NCBI GenBank assembly: GCA_934277865.1
Contig: CAKQVW010000094.1
Location: forward strand, 1-9,303
DNA from: an uncultured Pseudobdellovibrionaceae bacterium
Lineage (GTDB): Bacteria > Bdellovibrionota > Bdellovibrionia > Bdellovibrionales > JAMPXM01
DNA: 9,303 nt
Direction: 5' to 3'
Numbering within the stretch: position 1 is the stretch's first letter; each line of letters opens with the position of its first letter. The translations under genes and the position numbers were made by a program. This document shows, in pieces, positions 1-6,250 of the stretch. The notes below the pieces were generated by a model. It made no database searches, was not told the origin of the DNA, and saw only the letters and a program-made list of their open reading frames with translations.

Positions 1-1003
1 GTGGCACGATGTTCAGATGTTGAAGAACCAAGGCACCTTGCAGGAGTGCGCCTTTGAGATGGGGTTGTTTTTTTCCGGAATAGAGATGCATCGAACTCGG
101 AGCAATTGATGGAACATAATACTTCAGCGATTTTTCAACGCTTGGAAGCTCAGTCTTGTCGCTGATTTTGGGGCCCCAGTATTCGCGACCATGAGAAGTC
201 AGGGGCCAGCCAAAGTTGACTCCCGGCTTTAAGAGGTTGATCTCGTCGCCACCACGCGGGCCGTGTTCGTTGACGAAGACCGACCCTGTTTCTGAATCAA
301 TCGCGATGCCTTGCGGGTTGCGATGCCCATATGTGTAAATCTCGGGAAGCGCCCCTTTCACCGGTGAACTCTGCTGAAAGGGCGCGCCGTCTTTGGTGAG
401 GCGAAGCACTTTACCCCAATGCTGATCGAGCTTCTGGGCGCGATCGCGTTCGTTGCGTTCGCCAAGAGTCATGAAAATCGATCCGTCTTTGTGAAAGGCC
501 AGGCGAGAGCCAAAGTGCAACGACGAGTTGACGCTGGGAACAGCCTCAAACAGGCGAGTGAGAGTTTTGAGATCGCCGTCTTTTGCACTGCCAACCCACT
601 CACCACGCAGCAGGACGGTGGTGCTGTTGGATTTTTTGTCCTTCTCGGGCCCCTTTGTTGGACGCATGGAGGCTGTCAGGTAGACCCACGTTTTATCGAC
701 GTCCTTCAGGATGCGAAGATCCAGGAGGCCACCCTGTCCGCTTGCCACAACTTCCGGTTTTGCCGACACCACTCGCAGGTTCGCGGTTGGCAGATGCAGG
801 TGATGAATCAGACCATCTCGGGTTGTCAGCAGCACATTGGCGTCATCGAGAAAATCAAAGCCCCAAATCACATTCGGTAGTTTGGCAATCTCAGTGGCCT
901 GGGCTGCTTGAGTGGATGTTTGTGCCGCCAACGGCGAAGGCCCAAACACACTCACAAACACAGTTGCCAAAAGTAAAAGTAGAAACCGTGTTTGCGCTCG
1001 CAT
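1..1003 (-). CDS. PQQ-dependent aldose sugar dehydrogenase, exported (3' end beyond window)
   Basis: Reading the minus strand from an ATG at 1003 gives 334 uninterrupted residues that run off the left edge, so the gene lacks its C-terminus and stop. The family (soluble aldose sugar dehydrogenase, YliI/Asd type; six-bladed propeller) oxidises aldoses to lactones in the periplasm using PQQ and Ca2+. Seen: an N-terminal signal peptide (Arg at 2 and 6, five Leu, end near LAA at 25-27); GQGGLLDLRI at 89-98; LHFGSRLAF at 162-170, whose His164 (number approximate by one) corresponds to the catalytic-base position; YGHRNPQGIAI at 225-235; the diagnostic NEHGPRGGDEIN at 245-256; GVNFGWP at 261-267. 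AAAAGGAGAG stands 7 nt before the start and fixes it. Gene order suggests it follows scoB on one strand, but a hairpin separates them. No PQQ synthesis gene is in the window. Substrate range cannot be read from sequence. Confidence 0.94.
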   Translation of the reverse strand, partial: MRAQTRFLLLLLATVFVSVFGPSPLAAQTSTQAAQATEIAKLPNVIWGFDFLDDANVLLTTRDGLIHHLHLPTANLRVVSAKPEVVASGQGGLLDLRILKDVDKTWVYLTASMRPTKGPEKDKKSNSTTVLLRGEWVGSAKDGDLKTLTRLFEAVPSVNSSLHFGSRLAFHKDGSIFMTLGERNERDRAQKLDQHWGKVLRLTKDGAPFQQSSPVKGALPEIYTYGHRNPQGIAIDSETGSVFVNEHGPRGGDEINLLKPGVNFGWPLTSHGREYWGPKISDKTELPSVEKSLKYYVPSIAPSSMHLYSGKKQPHLKGALLQGALVLQHLNIVP

Positions 1004-1016
1004 AGGAAAACTCTCC

Positions 1017-1048
1017 TTTTAAAACTTTCCGTGCCTCTGCGCGGAAAG
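1017..1048 (-). terminator. Hairpin between scoB and the sugar dehydrogenase (weak terminator or attenuator)
   Basis: On the minus strand CTTTCCG and CGGAAAG (1042-1048 and 1025-1031) form a perfect 7-bp stem around a 10-nt loop, and TTTTAAAA follows. The U-tract is only four long, so termination would be weak. The A-rich end of this element is the start of the ribosome site of the sugar dehydrogenase gene. It could partly terminate the thiolase-scoAB message, attenuate the dehydrogenase, or protect a processed 3' end. The stem is visible; the role is inference. Confidence 0.45.
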
Positions 1049-1077
1049 CAGTGAAAGCCAGCGGCCGAAACGACCCA

Positions 1078-1737
1078 CTAGAAAGACATGGGTTTTGCGT
1101 CAGGTGCGATCTCAACCGGTGCACCTGTCGCTTTGACGATCGCCTCAGGTGTCAGATCTGGCGCCCACTCGATCAACCGAAACCCACGACCCTTGACGAC
1201 GTCGAGAACACCAAAGTCCGAGACAATTCGATCAATGCAGTTCTGACCAGTCAAAGGCAGAGTGCACTTTTTGATGAGTTTATGCGAGCCATCCTTTGCG
1301 ACGTGCTCCATGGCGACGATCACGCGGCGGGCTCCGGCGACGAGATCCATCGCACCCCCCATGCCTTTGACCATCTTCCCTGGGATCATCCAATTTGCGA
1401 TCGAGCCGTCTTGATCAACCTGCATGGCCCCGAGGACCGTGAGGTCGATGTGTCCACCACGGATCATGGCAAAACTATCTGCGCTCGAGAAAAACGAGGC
1501 ACCCTTTACGGCCGTGACGGTTTGTTTTCCGGCATTGATGAGATCGGCGTCGACCTCTGTTTCAAGAGGGAAGGCGCCCATACCAAGAAGACCATTTTCG
1601 CTTTGGAGCATGACGTTCATGGTTTCAGGAATGAAATTCGCGACAAGGGTCGGAATTCCAATTCCAAGGTTCACGCAAAAACCCGGTTGAACTTCTTTGG
1701 CAATTCGCTTGGCAATTTGATCACGTGTTAGTGGCAT
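1078..1737 (-). CDS. scoB: 3-oxoacid CoA-transferase, subunit B (SCOT beta)
   Basis: This 219-aa protein is the catalytic beta subunit of a family I CoA-transferase. With subunit A it moves CoA from succinyl-CoA to a 3-oxoacid such as acetoacetate in the cytosol. Seen: GIGIPT at 25-30; QSENGLLGMG at 45-54, where Glu47 is the family's catalytic glutamate that forms the glutamyl-CoA thioester; RGGHIDLTVLGAMQVD in the middle; GKMVKGMGGAMDLVAGARRV, the second family signature; and the usual C-terminal EIAPDAKP-type end. Length is normal for the family. The start ATG has an AGAGG site 6 nt upstream, and only 10 nt separate it from the scoA stop, so the two are surely co-translated. Whether the donor is succinyl-CoA (Sco) or acetyl-CoA (AtoA-like) is not provable here; the pairing with this scoA favours succinyl-CoA. 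Confidence 0.95.
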   Translation of the reverse strand: MPLTRDQIAKRIAKEVQPGFCVNLGIGIPTLVANFIPETMNVMLQSENGLLGMGAFPLETEVDADLINAGKQTVTAVKGASFFSSADSFAMIRGGHIDLTVLGAMQVDQDGSIANWMIPGKMVKGMGGAMDLVAGARRVIVAMEHVAKDGSHKLIKKCTLPLTGQNCIDRIVSDFGVLDVVKGRGFRLIEWAPDLTPEAIVKATGAPVEIAPDAKPMSF

Positions 1738-1747
1738 GTTTCGCCTC

Positions 1748-2458
1748 TTATTTCAGTCGGGTTGTGCGTTGTTCGATGCGCTTTTCTAGTTTCGGCGCTT
1801 TGATGATGCGCTGAACGTAGACGCCTGGAGTGTGAATTTCATCCGGGTCGAGTTCGCCAACGGGGACGATCTCTTCGACCTCCGCGATCGTGATCTTTCC
1901 CGCGGTCGCCATCATCGGATTGAAGTTGCGAGCCGTTTTCCGATAGATCAGGTTTCCGAACGTATCGGCCTTCCAGGCGCGCACGAGGGCGAAATCGCCT
2001 GTGATCCCACGCTCCATCACATACGGACGACCATCAAACTCGCGGACGTCTTTACCTTCGGCGACCAAGGTACCGACACCGGTTGGGGTGTAGAACGCCG
2101 GGATCCCAGCGCCACCGGCACGAACTCGTTCCGCGAGCGTTCCTTGTGGGCAGAATTCGAGTTCCAGCTCGCCAGAGAGGTAGAGTTTTTCAAACGTCGC
2201 ATTTTCCCCGACGTAGCTTGAAACCATTTTCTTGATTTGGCGAGTGTGCAGGAGAAGCCCCAAACCGAAGTCGTCCACTCCGGCGTTGTTGGAAACGCAA
2301 GTGAGGCCTTTTGCGCCAGAATCACGCAGCGCCAGGATCAGATTCTCAGGAATTCCGCAAAGGCCGAAGCCTCCGACGAGAATTGTCATGCCATCTTTTA
2401 CGCCTTGAAGCGCACTGGCGGCATCTTGATAGATTTTTGAGTGCGAGATCGCCGACAT
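1748..2458 (-). CDS. scoA: 3-oxoacid CoA-transferase, subunit A (SCOT alpha)
   Basis: The 236-aa alpha subunit pairs with the downstream scoB product and builds the CoA-binding half of the enzyme. Seen: the family I CoA-transferase signature GGFGLCGIPENLI at 29-41; VSNNAG at 55-60; ELEFCPQGTLAERVRAGGAG from 99; FYTPTGVGT at 122-130; MERGITGDFALVRAWKAD from 148; NFNPMMATAGKITIAEVEE from 178; and a C-terminal VYVQRIIKAPKLEKRIE. The reading frame stays open upstream to 2551, but that stretch lies in the thiolase coding sequence and is not conserved in kind. The ATG at 2458 is chosen because the protein then begins like the family. It also sits 1 nt after the thiolase TAA (TAACATG), with GGAG about 10 nt before it inside the thiolase gene. 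This arrangement implies translational coupling. Confidence 0.95.
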   Translation of the reverse strand: MSAISHSKIYQDAASALQGVKDGMTILVGGFGLCGIPENLILALRDSGAKGLTCVSNNAGVDDFGLGLLLHTRQIKKMVSSYVGENATFEKLYLSGELELEFCPQGTLAERVRAGGAGIPAFYTPTGVGTLVAEGKDVREFDGRPYVMERGITGDFALVRAWKADTFGNLIYRKTARNFNPMMATAGKITIAEVEEIVPVGELDPDEIHTPGVYVQRIIKAPKLEKRIEQRTTRLK

Positions 2459-2459
2459 G

Positions 2460-3638
2460 TTACACCCGCTCCACGACAAGTGCGACCGCTTCGCCACCGC
2501 CGATGCAGAGTGTGGCAAGGCCGTAGCGTTTTTGGTGAAGGTGCAGAGCATGCACCAGCGTGGTCAGGATGCGAGCACCTGACGCTCCGATCGGGTGACC
2601 AATGGCAACTGCTCCGCCATGCACGTTCACGCGCGTTTCCTCGAGCTTGAGTTCCTTCATCGCGACCATGGTCACAGCAGCAAATGCTTCGTTGATTTCA
2701 AAGAGATCGATCTGATTCATGGAAAGACCAGCTGCTTGCACAGCTTTGGTCATCGCACCGGCAGGTGCAGTGGTGAACCATTTTGGATCGTGCGCGTGGT
2801 GGGCATAACCCACGATTTTCGCCAAAGGTTTTGAACCCTGTTTTTTCAGAGCGGCGTCGCCCATCAAAACCAACGCGGCCGCACCGTCGTTGATCTTCGA
2901 GGCGTTTGCCGCCGTGATCGTACCAGCTTTGTCGAACGCTGGTTTTAAGCCAGGGATTTTAGAGAAATCGGTTTTTGAAGGCTCTTCGTCTTGGTCAAAT
3001 TTGACGGGCCCTTTTTTCGATGCGACTTCGACGCCGACAATTTCGTTTTTGAAGTAACCTTCAGCTTGTGCCTTTTGTGCTTTTTTGTACGAATTCACCG
3101 CGAACTCGTCTTGCTGTTCGCGGGTGAAGCTGTTTTCCTTCACGCAAAGTTCGGCTGCGACGCCCATGTGGAAGTTGTTGTAGGGGTCCCAAAGACCATC
3201 GTTGATCATCGAGTCGATGAGGTTGGTGTTCCCCATGCGAAAGCCGGTGCGAGCTTTTGGCAGCAAGTGGGGAGCCAGTGTCATGTTCTCCTGACCACCG
3301 GCGATTGCCACCTGGGTGTTACCAAGACGAATGCCGTCAGCGGCCAGCATGACAGCCTTCAAACCGGATCCACAGACCTTGTTGATGGTGAGGCAGGGGA
3401 CGGAATTGGGAAGTTCTGCATAGAGAGCCGCCTGACGTGCTGGTGCTTGCCCGACGCCTGCGGTGAGAACTTCACCCATGATCACTTCGTCGACGACATC
3501 ACCTTTGATTTGCGCCTTCGTGAGAGCCTCGCGAATCGCTGCAGCACCGAGACGCGGCGCGGGAACGTCCGAAAATGCACCTTGAAAGGCACCAACTGGT
3601 GTACGAACGGCCGCTGTGATGAAAACAGATGTAGACAT
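2460..3638 (-). CDS. atoB: Acetyl-CoA C-acetyltransferase (thiolase)
   Basis: This 392-aa thiolase interconverts acetoacetyl-CoA plus CoA and two acetyl-CoA. Seen: N-terminal ITAAVRTPVGAFQG; the nucleophile Cys89 in INKVCGSGLKAV; GGQENMTLAPH at 114-124; HMG at 157-159; NEAFA at 316-320; GGAVAIGHPIGASGAR with His348; and LCIGGGEAVALVVE with Cys378. All catalytic residues fall at the numbering expected for the biosynthetic/acetoacetyl-CoA thiolase type, and the length is normal. The ATG at 3638 is preferred over an in-frame upstream start at 3719: GAGGAGAG lies 4 nt upstream of it and the conserved N-terminus begins there. First gene of the thiolase-scoA-scoB operon, which fits acetoacetate use or PHB-derived 3-oxoacid breakdown. 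The symbol is by function; phaA or thl would be equally apt, and a longer-chain substrate is not excluded. Confidence 0.95.
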   Translation of the reverse strand: MSTSVFITAAVRTPVGAFQGAFSDVPAPRLGAAAIREALTKAQIKGDVVDEVIMGEVLTAGVGQAPARQAALYAELPNSVPCLTINKVCGSGLKAVMLAADGIRLGNTQVAIAGGQENMTLAPHLLPKARTGFRMGNTNLIDSMINDGLWDPYNNFHMGVAAELCVKENSFTREQQDEFAVNSYKKAQKAQAEGYFKNEIVGVEVASKKGPVKFDQDEEPSKTDFSKIPGLKPAFDKAGTITAANASKINDGAAALVLMGDAALKKQGSKPLAKIVGYAHHAHDPKWFTTAPAGAMTKAVQAAGLSMNQIDLFEINEAFAAVTMVAMKELKLEETRVNVHGGAVAIGHPIGASGARILTTLVHALHLHQKRYGLATLCIGGGEAVALVVERV

Positions 3639-3788
3639 AGAACTCTCCTCTAGCAGATGAGAAAAATAGAAAGCCGAGAAGTTTTCGACCAAGTCGTGAG
3701 GTCCGTCACCTGATGACACTTATCGCCAACATTGCGAGTCTTGAGAAAAATTGAGAGGCTGAGTGTTGAAAGAGGGGGGACGATCAAG
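3639..3788. promoter_or_regulatory. Divergent intergenic region between thiolase operon and solenoid gene
   Basis: These 150 bp must hold the start signals for both directions. No near-consensus sigma-70 promoter is visible. The best minus-strand candidate is TTGGTC, 16 nt, TCTATT just upstream of the thiolase, which is weak. At 3696-3717 GTGA, GTCAC and TGAC lie as alternating inverted half-sites (GTGA-GGTCC-GTCAC-CTGA-TGAC), a possible operator. At 3772-3780 the run GAGGGGGGA is the likely ribosome site of the rightward gene. Confidence 0.4.
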
Positions 3789-4856
3789 ATGGCAATTCCG
3801 ATGCGAACGACATTCCGAGTAAGAGCTCTAGTTTTTGCTGCCTGCATCTTGAGCGGTCTCACGGCGGAGGCGGCCCGCGAAGTGAAGTTCAAAGAGTACC
3901 CGCTTGAAATCACGAAAGGTGATCGCCTGGTGGTTTCAGGCGTGCGCGGGCAGGTTCGTCTGATTCCCCTCGGCGAGCCGGGCGGGAAATCGGGAAGCCC
4001 CGTTGTTCGTGCTCGCAAAGTGACCACGGACAAACTGGGGGAGTCCAACGCTCTTTTTGAGTCCATTTCTTTTCAAACTCGAAGAGAAGGCTCGACTGTT
4101 TTTGTCGAGGTCAAAGGTCCTGACTCACGTCAGACATACATCACCATGGCAAAGCCCGGTGCTCCAGAACTGAGTTTTGATATTGAAAGTCCGTCCACAC
4201 CGGCGGAGATCCACATGCATTCTGGCAACGTGGTCGCAAACGGTTGGAAAAGTTCCGTGGCTGTCACGCTGAGTGAAGGCAAGGTTTTGCTCTCCGAAGG
4301 CGAGGGCGATGTGCGAGTCCTTCTGACTCGCGGCGAACTTCAGCTGAGCAAACACAAAGGTGGCGCCGAGCTTGAACTTCATGGGGGAAAAACTTCGGTG
4401 TCCCAGGTTCAAGGCGATGTGCGGCTCTATGTATTCTCCGGTGAATCGTCGGTGCAGCAACTCACCGGAAAACTTCGCTACCGCGGCAAAGCGGGGTCAC
4501 TCAGTTTGAATAAGGTGGACGGTGATTTTCAGTTTGAAAACGGACGCGGTGGGATCGCGGCGACGGCGCTGAACGGAGCCGTTCGCGGCTCGACAGAAGA
4601 TGGGGCGATCAATCTGCAATTGGTGGGTGAAACCGACGTTTCAGTCGAGACGGACGACGGTTCGGTCACAATCAAACCACCGGGTGGAACTGGCGCCTTG
4701 TTGAGGCTTTCTTCGGAAGATGGCCTCATTCAAGCTCCCGAGTCGATTCGCGTGCCTCGGGTGACGGGCCCCAAGTCGGTTGTCGCCCGGCTGGATGGCG
4801 CACCAAAGGGGCAAATCATTGTCCGCGCAAAGCGTGGTGTGATCCGGATCCGTTGA
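3789..4856 (+). CDS. Exported beta-solenoid repeat protein, DUF4097-like, function unknown
   Basis: I do not recognise a named gene. The 355-aa product starts with a signal peptide: MAIPMRTTFRVR, then a hydrophobic stretch ALVFAACILSGLTA, with a likely cleavage after AEA or AEAA near 28-29. The Cys at 19 lies within the hydrophobic core and does not form a good lipobox. The mature part contains no cysteine. Residues 30-135 look like a beta-rich N-terminal domain. Residues 147-272 are seven back-to-back 18-residue turns with Gly at position 18 of every turn and at position 9 of six of them. Looser turns of 19 and 21 residues follow, then a basic end (RAKRGVIRIR). This is the pattern of a right-handed beta-solenoid, as in DUF4097/putative-adhesin proteins. 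The ATG at 3789 has a purine-rich site 8 nt upstream; a TTG at 3732 in frame is possible but would bury the signal peptide. Surface or periplasmic location is inferred. Confidence 0.85.
   Translation: MAIPMRTTFRVRALVFAACILSGLTAEAAREVKFKEYPLEITKGDRLVVSGVRGQVRLIPLGEPGGKSGSPVVRARKVTTDKLGESNALFESISFQTRREGSTVFVEVKGPDSRQTYITMAKPGAPELSFDIESPSTPAEIHMHSGNVVANGWKSSVAVTLSEGKVLLSEGEGDVRVLLTRGELQLSKHKGGAELELHGGKTSVSQVQGDVRLYVFSGESSVQQLTGKLRYRGKAGSLSLNKVDGDFQFENGRGGIAATALNGAVRGSTEDGAINLQLVGETDVSVETDDGSVTIKPPGGTGALLRLSSEDGLIQAPESIRVPRVTGPKSVVARLDGAPKGQIIVRAKRGVIRIR
4227..4604 (+). repeat. Seven protein-level 18-residue repeats (54 bp each)
   Basis: Within the solenoid gene the residues ending at Gly164, 182, 200, 218, 236, 254 and 272 are spaced exactly 18 apart. 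The shared pattern has alternating hydrophobic residues at positions 2, 4 and 7, Gly at 9, hydrophobic at 11, 13 and 15, and Gly at 18. Examples are KVLLSEGEGDVRVLLTRG and KTSVSQVQGDVRLYVFSG. The DNA copies differ widely, so this is an old repeat kept by structure and not a recent tandem duplication. Confidence 0.8.
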
Positions 4857-4890
4857 CAAGCCCCGGTCAAATGAGCGAGCTTGAGCCCCT

Positions 4891-5742
4891 ATGAAAAAGT
4901 CCAAGTCTCTGGCGAAATCGGCCAAACCAGCAAAGTCGGCTGCCGCATCTAAAAAAGCGGCGGTAAAAACCGCTCCAGCAAAACCTTCTAAAGCGTCGGC
5001 AAAGCCGGCGCCGAAAGCGGCAGCGAAGCCAGCTAAAACGGTGAAGCCTGCAAAAGTCGCAAAACCGGCGGCTCCGAAAAAAGCCGCGCCAGTGAAAGGT
5101 AAACCAGCTGTCGCCAAACCAGCAAAAGTACTGGCGAAGCCGGCGGCAGCCGTGAAGGCGGCGCCGAAAGCGGTGGCTCCGGCAAAGCCTGCTAAGGCCG
5201 TTAAGCCTGCGGAAAAATCCGATTTGAAAATCGACAAAAAGGCCATGAAATCGGTTGAGGCCGAGGTCGCAAAAAAGGCCAAGCTCGTCGAGCCCAAGGC
5301 GGCGAAAGTCGAAGCAAAACCGATTGTGATGGAAGAGCCTGAGCAGGCCGAAGATGTCGTACTGACAGATGCAGAGGGTCGTCGCTACTGCCGCGTCAAG
5401 GATTGCGATCGCCTTGCAGAGGTGGATGCCTACTGCCGCTATCACTACATCCTGCTTTGGAAGAACATCCAAACGCGTCGCCACATTCTTCAGGAAGGTA
5501 AACTCGAGCGTTATATCGAGGAACTCACAGCTCGTTATCCCGATAAGTTCCTCGAAATCTTGAAGAAGGATCTGCGCAGCGAAAAAGACTTTTTGGCGGC
5601 GATTCAAGAGCTGGAAATCGACGAATCAGCGGTTGAAGCGGAATTTGATGACGAAGAATCGCAATCCGATCTCTTTGAAATCCAGCGTGTATCGGACTCC
5701 GGCGGAGGCGGCGCACGCTCCGAAGAAGACGACCGGTTTTAG
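4891..5742 (+). CDS. Histone-H1-like tail fused to CX4CX9CX2H putative zinc-binding domain
   Basis: Not a gene I can name. The 283-aa protein has three parts. Residues 1-115 are almost only Lys, Ala, Pro, Ser and Val with recurrent AKPAK/KPAK units, like the tails of bacterial histone-H1-like proteins and AlgP; such tails bind nucleic acid and are disordered. Residues 116-160 are a charged linker. Residues 161-245 form a folded-looking module: GRRYC167-RVKD-C172, nine residues, C182-RY-H185, followed by amphipathic helices (LLWKNIQTRRHIL, KLERYIEELTARYPDKFLEIL, SEKDFLAAIQELEI). The last 38 residues are very acidic with a GGGG stretch. The Cys/His spacing resembles small phage-type zinc modules of the form C-x4-C...C-x2-HY, so Zn binding is inferred. 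It lies 34 nt after the solenoid gene, probably co-transcribed. The ribosome site before the ATG is poor. DNA, RNA or ribosome binding are all open. Confidence 0.85.
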   Translation: MKKSKSLAKSAKPAKSAAASKKAAVKTAPAKPSKASAKPAPKAAAKPAKTVKPAKVAKPAAPKKAAPVKGKPAVAKPAKVLAKPAAAVKAAPKAVAPAKPAKAVKPAEKSDLKIDKKAMKSVEAEVAKKAKLVEPKAAKVEAKPIVMEEPEQAEDVVLTDAEGRRYCRVKDCDRLAEVDAYCRYHYILLWKNIQTRRHILQEGKLERYIEELTARYPDKFLEILKKDLRSEKDFLAAIQELEIDESAVEAEFDDEESQSDLFEIQRVSDSGGGGARSEEDDRF

Positions 5743-6161
5743 AGTTCGATTCGGCAGGGCAGCTCGGTAACGGGTTGCCCATTTGTTTTTCGGCGTACCA
5801 CGTAGATGTCGTCGCTGGGGCTAAATAAAAGCTCGAAGCTCACCTTGGGGCTGATCGAAAATTCAATAGAACGTATCAAAAGTCCGCTCCAACGCACCTT
5901 GCGTTCGGAGGCAAGCCCACCAAATCGACTTGTACGATCTGGCTGAACCCAGTCAATTTTCACCGCCGTCGGCGCTCCGGTGCGAGCTTTGGAATCATCA
6001 AATTGCACACGGGCAGTTTGTGAAGTCTGATGCGCCGCATTTCTAGACTCATTTTCACAAGTGAGCTCCAAGTCGCGGGCCTGGGCTGATGCGGTGAGGC
6101 CTCCCATGGCAAGAGTCACCAATGCGCAAATCTTCCATCCTGGCGAGCGTGGCTGGATCAT
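5739..6161 (-). CDS. Small exported protein, two cysteines, unknown function
   Basis: A 140-aa protein of no family I recognise. It begins with a clear Sec signal peptide: MIQPRSPGWK, a hydrophobic stretch ICALVTLAMGGLTA, then SAQA as the probable cleavage site near residue 28. The mature part is about 110 residues of mixed beta character. It has one Cys near its start (ELTCENES) and one near its end (LPCRIEL), which could form a disulfide in the periplasm. The start at 6161 is chosen because GGAGGG stands 6 nt upstream; the open frame to 6209 would put 16 extra residues before the signal peptide. Its last 4 bases overlap the stop of the convergent plus-strand gene, and that gene's terminator lies within it. 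It follows the 211-aa gene after 89 nt; a TATAGC element with only a weak -35 partner lies ahead of it. Confidence 0.75.
   Translation of the reverse strand: MIQPRSPGWKICALVTLAMGGLTASAQARDLELTCENESRNAAHQTSQTARVQFDDSKARTGAPTAVKIDWVQPDRTSRFGGLASERKVRWSGLLIRSIEFSISPKVSFELLFSPSDDIYVVRRKTNGQPVTELPCRIEL
5757..5790 (+). terminator. Intrinsic terminator of the solenoid/Zn-module unit, inside the neighbour's coding sequence
   Basis: GGGCAGCTCG (5757-5766) and CGGGTTGCCC (5771-5780) pair over 10 bp with two G-U wobbles around a GTAA tetraloop (GNRA type). ATTTGTTTTT follows at 5781-5790. This is a well-formed rho-independent terminator in the plus direction only: on the minus strand no T-run follows the stem. 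It begins 15 nt after the plus-strand stop at 5742 and lies entirely within the 3' end of the convergent gene 5739-6161, where it encodes residues near NGQPVTELP. Confidence 0.8.
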
Positions 6162-6227
6162 CGAATTCCCTCCGATTGAACGACCTGGCGATGCTATATC
6201 GAGAGGCATCTCAACAAGTCATGTGAA

Positions 6228-6241
6228 TCAAAGGGCTTTGA
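6228..6241. promoter_or_regulatory. 14-bp near-perfect palindrome upstream of the small exported protein
   Basis: TCAAAG-GG-CTTTGA is an inverted repeat with 6-bp arms and a 2-bp centre. It lies 67-80 bp ahead of the ATG at 6161 and just after the stop of the 211-aa gene. As RNA it would be a poor hairpin with no U-tract, so an operator is more likely than a terminator. A chance occurrence is possible. Confidence 0.3.
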
Positions 6242-6250
6242 AACTTTTAA

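Noticed and set aside
419..1005. Plus-strand open frames of 140-153 codons
   Set aside because: They lie opposite the sugar dehydrogenase, which has a signal peptide, ribosome site and family motifs.
1051..1731. Long plus-strand open frame across scoB
   Set aside because: It is the antisense shadow of scoB, which carries full family motifs. The frame has no ribosome site and no recognisable domain.
2991..3653. 220-codon plus-strand open frame across the thiolase gene
   Set aside because: Antisense to a thiolase with all catalytic residues. Its composition is that of a reverse-complement shadow.
4853..4858. TTGACA at the end of the solenoid gene as a -35 for the histone-tail gene
   Set aside because: No TATAAT-like sequence lies 15-19 bp downstream; the region is GC-rich. 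It overlaps the stop codon by chance.
4891..5220. Lys/Ala/Pro stretch as a DNA tandem repeat
   Set aside because: The repetition is at amino-acid level; codons vary between units and no exact DNA period is seen.
4641..5607. Two long minus-strand open frames, one Ala/Gly/Phe-rich and one Arg/Phe/Cys-rich
   Set aside because: They arise because the Lys/Ala/Pro-rich tail on the plus strand lacks reverse-strand stops. Low-complexity mirror composition and no start signals.
6228..6241. Palindrome read as a terminator of the 211-aa gene
   Set aside because: The RNA stem would be about five weak pairs and no U-run follows on the minus strand. Kept only as a possible operator.
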